64,000 nt of DNA, taken from contig CAVWLF010000013.1 of NCBI GenBank assembly GCA_963755815.1, forward strand, positions 186,001 through 250,000. Direction: 5' to 3'. This DNA is from Palsa-506 sp963755815. GTDB lineage: Bacteria; Actinomycetota; Actinomycetes; Streptosporangiales; Streptosporangiaceae. A program made the translations under genes and the position numbers. How positions within the stretch are numbered: the stretch's first letter is position 1; the number at the start of each line of letters is the position of its first letter. The notes below the pieces were generated by a model. The model did no database searches. It was not told the DNA's origin and was given only the letters and a program-made list of their open reading frames with translations. Of this stretch, positions 58,844 through 64,000 are shown piece after piece.

Positions 58844-59512
58844 ATGACAGCGCAGCCCGTCACGGACGTGATCCTCGAGATCGGCAAGAAGCGGGTCTTC
58901 GCCTGCGCGGCGGAGTGGCCAGGCTGGTGCCGGTCAGGACGAAGCGAGGAACTGGCGCTGGAGACCCTCGCCGCCTACCTGCCCAGGTACTCCCCAGTCG
59001 CGCGGCGGGCGGGACTAGAGCTGCCGCCAGCCGCCGACGACGCCTTCGCTGTGATCGAGCGGCTGCCGGGCACCGTCGGGTACACCGATTTCGGCGCGCC
59101 AGGCGAGATCGCCGCGTCCGACTACAACCCGCTCACCAGCGACGAGGCTGGCCGGCTCGCGGCTCTCGTCGAGGCCTCGTGGGCGACGTTCGGCGACGTC
59201 GCCCGGGTTGCCCCGGCGAAGCTGCGGAAGGGGCCGCGCGGCGGCGGCCGGGACACCGATCAGATCATCGGGCACGTGATCGGCGCCGAGGCCGCGTTCG
59301 CGCGCAAGATCGGTGTCCGGCACCGCAAGCCCGCCATTGACGATGAGGCCGCCGTGGGGGCGATGCGCGAAGCGATTGCCGCGACCATCGGCCAGGCGTC
59401 TGACGGCGCCGCGCCGCTGCCGGGCGGCTGGCCGGTCCGCTACGCCGCCCGCCGCATCGCCTGGCATGCGCTTGACCATGCCTGGGAGATCGAGGACAAG
59501 AGCGAGGCCTAG
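58844..59512 (+). CDS. DinB/MDMPI-like protein of unknown function
   Basis: A 222-residue protein. Residues 10-50 (VILEIGKKRVFACAAEWPGW, CRSGRSEELALETLAAYLPRY) are a distinct N-terminal module; residues 100-220 look like a DinB four-helix bundle (SWATFGDVARVAPAKLRKGPRG, IIGHVIGAEAAFARKIG, RRIAWHALDHAWEIED), with histidines in the positions used for metal. ATG 58844 was chosen; no strong ribosome site. It is convergent with the lysine aminomutase gene and overlaps its end by 4 nt. Related proteins act in thiol-dependent detoxification, but no function can be assigned here. Confidence 0.7.
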   Translation: MTAQPVTDVILEIGKKRVFACAAEWPGWCRSGRSEELALETLAAYLPRYSPVARRAGLELPPAADDAFAVIERLPGTVGYTDFGAPGEIAASDYNPLTSDEAGRLAALVEASWATFGDVARVAPAKLRKGPRGGGRDTDQIIGHVIGAEAAFARKIGVRHRKPAIDDEAAVGAMREAIAATIGQASDGAAPLPGGWPVRYAARRIAWHALDHAWEIEDKSEA

Positions 59513-60981
59513 CGGAACTCGAGCCGCTGGCGAGTGAGCATTAGGCCCGCGCCGCTCCGACTGACTCGGTACTGGCCGGGCTCCGTGCTCGTCGGCTCGG
59601 TGCTGACCGGCTCTGTGCTGACTGGCTGCGGCCCGGTTCTGGCGCGCCACCAGGCCTGGCCTTCTTCCGGCAACATGTAGATCGGGTCGTAGTAGGCGTA
59701 CTCCCGGTCCAGGGCGAGCGGGTCATCCGCTTCCACGCCGGTCCGGTAGTTCTTCGTCCAGTAGGAGATGCCCCGCTCGGTGTCGTACCGGCCCACCTGG
59801 TGCACCCAGCGCTTGCCCACGTACGGCACGTCACACAGCATCCGCGGTGTCGCGAACCCGGGCAGGTAGCCCATGATCTTGTGCTGCAGCTGCTGCGCCT
59901 CGCCCAGGGTGAGCCGCCAGTGCTCGCTGTTCGGGATCATGTCGCACATGTAGAAGTAGTAGGGCATGATCTTGGCCTCGTCCAGCAGGGCGAAGCACAG
60001 GTCGAGCAGCTGCTCGGGGCTGTCGTTCACGCCGCGCAGCAGGACGCCCTGATTACGGACGTCCCTGATGCCGGTCTCCAGCATGGCCTTCGCCGCCTGC
60101 GCCACCAGCGGGGTGACCGACTGGGCCGCGTTCACATGCGTGTGGATCGCGATGCTGACACCGCGCTCGCGGGCCGTGGTGGCGAGCCGCTCCATCCCGC
60201 CGCGCACCTCGTCGGTCAGCCAGAACTGCGGCAGGCCCATCAGCGCCTTGGTGGCCAGCCGGATGTCCCGGATGCTGTCCACTTCCATCAGGCTGGCCAC
60301 GAACGCCTCAAGCCGCGGCCAGGGCAGGTTGGCCACGTCACCGCCGGAGACAACGACATCGCGGACGCCGGGGGTGGCGCGCAGGTAGGCGAGCATCGCG
60401 CCGAGCCGGTCCTCGCGGGCCAGGCCGAATTTGTGCTTCTCCGTCATCGGCGTCGGGTTGCCGACCAGGTCCATCCGGGTGCAATGCCCGCAGTACTGCG
60501 GGCAGGTGGGCAGCACCTCGGCCAGCACCTTGGTCGGGTAACGGTGCGTCAGCCCCTCGACGGCCCACATCTCCGCCTCGTGCAGCGAGTCCCTCGACGC
60601 CTCCGGGTGCGACGACCAGTCGGTGCGACGGTCGCTGAAGACCGGAATCATGTACCGGCGGACGGGGTCGGCGTAGAAGGCGTCGGTGAAGCCGGCTTCG
60701 TCGGGTGCGATGGCGGCCGCCATCGTGTTGACCATCTGCGGCGTCACCAGCATCGACATGGTGGCCCGCTCGCGCTGGTCACGGTCCAGGTCAGCGTAGA
60801 ACGCCTCGTCCAGGCCCGGGCCGAGGACCGTGCGGAGCTGGCGGATGTTCTTCACGCAATGCGCCCGCTGCCACTGCGCGGATGCCCACTCCGCCGCCGT
60901 GACGCCCGCCCACCCGGGCAGGCGCTGCCAGTCCGGCTCGGTCAGCTCTCTGCGCCGGTACGCGTATGGCTGCTCGATCAT
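59509..60981 (-). CDS. kamA: Lysine 2,3-aminomutase-type radical SAM enzyme
   Basis: A 490-residue radical SAM, PLP-dependent aminomutase that turns L-lysine into L-beta-lysine. The iron-sulfur cluster motif CxxxCxxC is C160, C164, C167 in LPTCPQYCGHCTRMD. VVVSGGDVANLP follows. Two aspartates that bind the lysine side chain in the clostridial enzyme appear kept (D347 in YMCDMIP and D384 in LCDVPYVGK), and K390 is the likely PLP lysine. ATG 60981 is chosen with AGGTG upstream. The C-terminus has a VSTEP repeat from 15-nt units. It is divergent from the dehydrogenase and 5,6-aminomutase genes, so the locus encodes the first steps of the lysine fermentation-type route. Confidence 0.85.
   Translation of the reverse strand: MIEQPYAYRRRELTEPDWQRLPGWAGVTAAEWASAQWQRAHCVKNIRQLRTVLGPGLDEAFYADLDRDQRERATMSMLVTPQMVNTMAAAIAPDEAGFTDAFYADPVRRYMIPVFSDRRTDWSSHPEASRDSLHEAEMWAVEGLTHRYPTKVLAEVLPTCPQYCGHCTRMDLVGNPTPMTEKHKFGLAREDRLGAMLAYLRATPGVRDVVVSGGDVANLPWPRLEAFVASLMEVDSIRDIRLATKALMGLPQFWLTDEVRGGMERLATTARERGVSIAIHTHVNAAQSVTPLVAQAAKAMLETGIRDVRNQGVLLRGVNDSPEQLLDLCFALLDEAKIMPYYFYMCDMIPNSEHWRLTLGEAQQLQHKIMGYLPGFATPRMLCDVPYVGKRWVHQVGRYDTERGISYWTKNYRTGVEADDPLALDREYAYYDPIYMLPEEGQAWWRARTGPQPVSTEPVSTEPTSTEPGQYRVSRSGAGLMLTRQRLEFR
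59579..59623 (-). repeat. 15-nt coding repeat at the C-terminus of kamA
   Basis: Three 15-nt units (59579-59593, 59594-59608, 59609-59623) of the type GGCTCGGTGCTGACC code for the pentapeptide repeat VSTEP/TSTEP in a tail outside the catalytic domain. Confidence 0.8.
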
Positions 60982-61003
60982 CGCGGCACCTGCCCCTTCA
61001 TTA

Positions 61004-61106
61004 GTCGCCGTGTCCAGAGTCGCCGGTACGGAGTTGCCGTGTACAGAGTTGCCGGTACAGAGCCGCCGCATGCAGGGCCGCCGCATGCAGGGCCGCCGCA
61101 CGCAGA
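61004..61106. repeat. Seven-unit 14/15-nt minisatellite in the kamA leader region
   Basis: Units begin at 61004, 61019, 61033, 61048, 61062, 61077 and 61092, with lengths 15, 14, 15, 14, 15, 15, 15. The pattern is GTYGCCG, two to four variable bases, then TACAGA or TGCAGG. The array sits 23 nt upstream of the kamA start in the divergent interval, where it would form part of the transcript leader or promoter. Mixed lengths argue that it is not coding. Confidence 0.75.
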
Positions 61107-61143
61107 ACGACCGGAGTGCAGCACGATAGCCGGTGGTCTCGGC

Positions 61144-61194
61144 AAGCTACGCAAGAAGCTATTGTCAATGTAGCTTTCAGCAGGAGATTCTATC
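61144..61194. promoter_or_regulatory. Operator-like repeats and promoter in the kamA / kdd interval
   Basis: AAGCTA occurs at 61144-61149 and 61156-61161 and its inverse TAGCTT at 61171-61176; the last two flank a 9-nt spacer. A -35-like TTGTCA (61162-61167) lies inside that spacer, with GATTCT 18 nt further as a possible -10 reading toward kdd. A regulator bound here could control kdd and possibly kamA. Function inferred. Confidence 0.4.
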
Positions 61195-61324
61195 GAATCA
61201 CCGGACCAAAGCCAAGGATCGGCCGGCTTCCGGGGCGAATCGCCCGCGGGATCGCCGCAACCGGGCCAGGACTGGCAGCCGCCCGTGCGTGCGCGCCTGC
61301 CGCCGGCCGGGAAGGATTGATCAC

Positions 61325-62446
61325 GTGACCCGATCGATATCGGAACTGAGCTCCCCGCTGGGCCTGCACCGGGTGACCGAGCCGGCCGGCGGGCTGCTGC
61401 CGCAGGCCGCCTGGCGGCTGGACCCGGACCCGGCCATCTGGCCGGACGAGGTGCGGGTCCGGGTGGACCGGCTGAACCTCGACGCGGCATCATTCCGGCA
61501 GCTGCGGGAGGCCAGCGGCGGCGACCCGGACGCGATCAGGACCGCGGTGCTGGAGATCATCGCCAGCCGCGGCAAGATGCACAATCCCGTCACCGGCTCC
61601 GGCGGGATGCTCACCGGGGTCGTGGAGGAGGTCGGCAGCAGCTCGCCGCTCGGGCTGAAGCCCGGCGACCGGATCGCCACCCTGGTCTCGCTCAGCCTCA
61701 CGCCGCTGGCGGTGACCGACGGCCTGGCCGGCTGGGACGGCCAGTCCGAGCAGGTGCCCTGTGCCGGGCACGCGATTCTGTTCGGCCGGTCCATCGCCGC
61801 CGTGCTCCCCGCTGACCTGCCCGTCCCGCTGTCGCTCGCCGTCCTCGACGTGTGCGGCGCGCCGGCCCTCACGCACCGGGTGGTTACCGCGGCGGCGCTG
61901 GACGGCCGCGGCGGCGGGACCGGCCCGGTGGTGGCCATCCTGGGCGTGGCCGGCAAGAGCGGCTCGCTGTCGGCGGCCGCAGCGCGGCGCGGCGGAGCGG
62001 GCACCATCATCGGGGTCGTCCCGCATGAGCAGGAGGCCGCCGCGGCGCGCGACGCCCGGCTGGCCGACCACGTCGTGGTGGCCGATGCCCGCGACCCGGT
62101 GGCGGTGTCCGCGGCGATCCGCGACGCCGGCGGCCCCGCCGACGTCACCGTCGTGTGCGTGGACGTGCCGGGCTGCGAGGGCGGCGCGATCCTGTCCACG
62201 GCCGAGGGCGGTACCGTGATCTTCTTCTCCATGGCTACCTCGTTCACCGCCGCCGCCCTGGGCGCCGAGGGCGTGGCCGCGGACGTGACCATGCTGGTCG
62301 GCAACGGGTACGTACCCGGCCACGCACAGCTGGCGCTGGACCTGATCCGGGCCGAGCCCCGCGTGCGCGCCCTGTTCGACAGCCGGATCGACGAGCAGCC
62401 AGGTCCGAAGCAGGAACCGAGGGAGGACGGCGATGGACGCAGGTAG
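61325..62446 (+). CDS. kdd: L-erythro-3,5-diaminohexanoate dehydrogenase
   Basis: A 373-residue NAD(P)-dependent dehydrogenase of the zinc-dependent alcohol dehydrogenase-like fold that oxidises 3,5-diaminohexanoate to 5-amino-3-oxohexanoate in lysine degradation. The Rossmann glycine motif is VAILGVAGKSGSL (about 200-212); MHNPVTGSGGMLTGVVEEVG and GDRIATLVSLSLTPL match Kdd blocks. GGAAGGA at 61309-61315 supports the GTG start. It overlaps the following aminomutase gene by 14 bp, which fits the pathway. The assignment rests on motif recall plus the neighbours. Confidence 0.82.
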   Translation: MTRSISELSSPLGLHRVTEPAGGLLPQAAWRLDPDPAIWPDEVRVRVDRLNLDAASFRQLREASGGDPDAIRTAVLEIIASRGKMHNPVTGSGGMLTGVVEEVGSSSPLGLKPGDRIATLVSLSLTPLAVTDGLAGWDGQSEQVPCAGHAILFGRSIAAVLPADLPVPLSLAVLDVCGAPALTHRVVTAAALDGRGGGTGPVVAILGVAGKSGSLSAAAARRGGAGTIIGVVPHEQEAAAARDARLADHVVVADARDPVAVSAAIRDAGGPADVTVVCVDVPGCEGGAILSTAEGGTVIFFSMATSFTAAALGAEGVAADVTMLVGNGYVPGHAQLALDLIRAEPRVRALFDSRIDEQPGPKQEPREDGDGRR

Positions 62447-64000
62447 CACGGTGACCACCAGGCTTGGCCTTGACCCCGCCATCGTCCGCCAGGCCCGCGA
62501 GCTGGCTCGCCGGGCCGGGCAGCCGATCGTCGAGCTGGCCCGGACGCACACCACCGTCTCGGTGGAGCGCGCCGTGCTCAGGCTGGCCGGCCTGGACGGC
62601 GCCGACGACGAGGGCATGCCCTGGGTCAACCGGCTGGCCGACGCGGTCCGCGAGACGGCGGGCCTGGAGCACGGCATCGCGCTGCCGGCCTGGGATGCCC
62701 TGCTCACCGGCGGGTACGCCGATCTGGGCGCGCTGGCCAGGGACGCGGCCACCGGGAAGGTGAAGTTCCGGATCCCGGATGGCGGCGACGCCGCGCGGGC
62801 CCGCGCGGCCGCCACCCGGGCCGTCGGCCGCGGCATCGCCACCATCGACACCCGCCGCGGGGAGCGGGACGCGATGATCCGCGAGACCTCGGACCCGCCG
62901 AAGCCGTGGATCTACCTGATCGTCGCGACCGGCGACATCTACGAGGACATCCCGCAGGCTCAGGCGGCCGCCCGGGAGGGCGCGGACATCATCGCGGTGA
63001 TCCGGTCGACCGGCCAGTCGCTGCTCGACTACGTGCCCGAGGGAGCCACCACCGAGGGCTACGCCGGCACCTACGCGACCCGGGAGAACTTCCGGCTGAT
63101 GCGCGCCGCCCTGGACGAGACGTCGCGCGAGCTCGGCCGGTACGTGCGGCTGACCAACTACGCGTCCGGCCTGTGCATGCCGGAGATCGCGTCGCTGGCC
63201 GGCCTGGAGCGGCTCGACATGATGCTGAACGACTGCATGTACGGCATCATCTTCCGCGACATCAACCCCCGCCGGACCTTCATCGACCAGCGGTTCTCCC
63301 GGCAGATCCACGCCCGCGCCGGGATCATCATCAACACCGGCGAGGACAACTACCTGACCACCGCGGACGCCGTCGATGCCGCGCACACGGTGATCGTCAG
63401 CCAGCTGCTGAACGAGTACTTCGGCAAGGAAGCCGGGCTGGCCGACGGCCAGCTCGGCCTCGGGCACGCGTTCGAGATCAACCCGGACGTGCCCGACTCG
63501 TTCCTGCTCGAGCTCGCGCACGCCCAGCTGGTCCGCGAGCTGTTCCCGGACGCCCCGCTGAAGTACATGCCGCCGACCAAGCACATGACCGGCAACGTTT
63601 TCGCCGGCTACCTGCTGGACGCGTTCTTCAACCTGTGCGGGATGATGACCGGCCAGTCGATCCTGCTGATCGGGATGATGACCGAGGGAATTCACACCCC
63701 GTTCCTGTCCGATCGTGACCTGGCGCTGGAGAACGTCCGGTACGTCCGCGACGCGGCCGGCCGGCTCGGCGACAGCTTCCGTCCCGCGCCGGGCGGCTTC
63801 ATCGAGCTGCGGGCCAGGGAGGTGCTCGGGGAGGCCGTGGAGCTGCTCGGCCGGATCGGCGACGAGGGGCTGCTGACCGCCATCGCGGCCGGCACCTTCG
63901 GCATCACCCGCCGCCCGCCGGACGGCGGCCGGGGGCTGGACGGCGTCATCCGGCAGGCGGACGGCTACTTCAACCCGGCCACCGGGATACTCGAGGGCGA
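62433..64000 (+). CDS. kamD: D-lysine 5,6-aminomutase alpha subunit, runs off the window
   Basis: The large PLP-binding TIM-barrel subunit of the adenosylcobalamin-dependent D-lysine / beta-lysine 5,6-aminomutase, which converts L-beta-lysine to 3,5-diaminohexanoate. From ATG 62433 (GGGAGGACGG upstream) the frame is open for 522 codons to the window end, close to the full length. KPWIYLIVATGDIYEDIPQA, IIAVIRSTGQSLLDYVPEGATTEG, PPTKHMTGNVFAGYLLDAFFN and MMTEGIHTPFLSDR are family blocks (in parts). The cobalamin-binding beta subunit KamE is expected just downstream. It overlaps kdd by 14 bp. Confidence 0.88.
   Translation, partial: MDAGSTVTTRLGLDPAIVRQARELARRAGQPIVELARTHTTVSVERAVLRLAGLDGADDEGMPWVNRLADAVRETAGLEHGIALPAWDALLTGGYADLGALARDAATGKVKFRIPDGGDAARARAAATRAVGRGIATIDTRRGERDAMIRETSDPPKPWIYLIVATGDIYEDIPQAQAAAREGADIIAVIRSTGQSLLDYVPEGATTEGYAGTYATRENFRLMRAALDETSRELGRYVRLTNYASGLCMPEIASLAGLERLDMMLNDCMYGIIFRDINPRRTFIDQRFSRQIHARAGIIINTGEDNYLTTADAVDAAHTVIVSQLLNEYFGKEAGLADGQLGLGHAFEINPDVPDSFLLELAHAQLVRELFPDAPLKYMPPTKHMTGNVFAGYLLDAFFNLCGMMTGQSILLIGMMTEGIHTPFLSDRDLALENVRYVRDAAGRLGDSFRPAPGGFIELRAREVLGEAVELLGRIGDEGLLTAIAAGTFGITRRPPDGGRGLDGVIRQADGYFNPATGILEG

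Noticed and set aside
61004..61101. The repeats as an N-terminal extension of KamA starting at 61101
   Set aside because: The extra residues (MRRPCMRRPC...) are unlike any aminomutase, and 14-nt units would shift the repeat frame; ATG 60981 starts the conserved protein.
61004..61106. The short repeat array as a CRISPR
   Set aside because: Units are 14-15 nt, directly abutting, without unique spacers, and no cas gene is present.
59800..61173. A 457-codon plus-strand frame opposite kamA
   Set aside because: It is the complement of the radical SAM gene and has no motif of its own.
1..64000. tRNA, rRNA or riboswitch genes
   Set aside because: I looked for clover-leaf ends, conserved rRNA blocks and cobalamin-riboswitch boxes, including upstream of kdd and kamD, and saw none that I could support by eye.

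Overview
The window is high-GC DNA with dense gene packing, frequent GTG starts and ATGA/GTGA overlaps. It carries a complete Pup-proteasome locus followed by pafBC-tatAC and a HelY-type helicase. This identifies an actinobacterium. The gene order resembles mycobacteria and Streptomyces, but the accessory content (DUF222/HNH protein, long GH38 enzyme, a lysine aminomutase pathway) fits a soil actinomycete, perhaps of the Streptosporangiales. That placement is an inference, not a measurement.

Left part (1-27.4 kb): ARC/Mpa ATPase, dop, then an embedded GntR-ABC ATPase-permease cassette, then pup, prcB, prcA, an M24 peptidase-like protein, an aldehyde dehydrogenase, pafA, a decayed membrane-protein gene, a double-FKBP lipoprotein, a DUF3866 protein, pafB, pafC, tatA, tatC, and a helicase split over three reading frames. 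Next come a thiol dioxygenase, a 5'-3' exonuclease, an RsbU-like phosphatase, a second M24 peptidase, an acyl-CoA dehydrogenase and an Lrp/AsnC regulator. Pup is ligated by PafA and removed by Dop. ARC ends in the proteasome-docking tail GQYL and feeds substrates to PrcAB. Pup ends in GGE, so it needs no deamidation before ligation.

Middle (27.4-47.8 kb): a truncated adenylate-forming protein, a large LuxR-type ATPase regulator coupled by a 4-bp overlap to a GH38 alpha-mannosidase-type enzyme, a divergent LacI regulator, an alpha/beta hydrolase, and a catabolic/uptake operon. The operon holds a beta-hydroxyacid dehydrogenase, a Liv-type substrate-binding lipoprotein, a 70-residue mini-lipoprotein that looks like that protein with its middle deleted, livHMGF and an amidohydrolase. 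A decayed secreted protein, an SSAT-like acetyltransferase, a broken GntR/UTRA regulator and a VOC protein follow.

Right part (47.8-64 kb): a nitrilase-superfamily enzyme, an O-methyltransferase, lgt, a three-gene cobalt-type nitrile hydratase or thiocyanate hydrolase with a split beta subunit, an MFS exporter, an APH-like kinase, a SigE-family sigma factor with a membrane partner, a DUF222/HNH protein behind a LexA-like box, a DinB-like protein, and a divergent lysine-degradation locus: lysine 2,3-aminomutase facing L-erythro-3,5-diaminohexanoate dehydrogenase and D-lysine 5,6-aminomutase alpha (runs off the end).

Two patterns recur. First, there are at least eight apparent single-base frame breaks, mostly in GC-rich or repetitive stretches; they could be real decay or sequence error. 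Second, there are many short minisatellites, often of 15-nt period and so five codons when coding. No rRNA, tRNA, CRISPR array, insertion sequence or prophage was seen.
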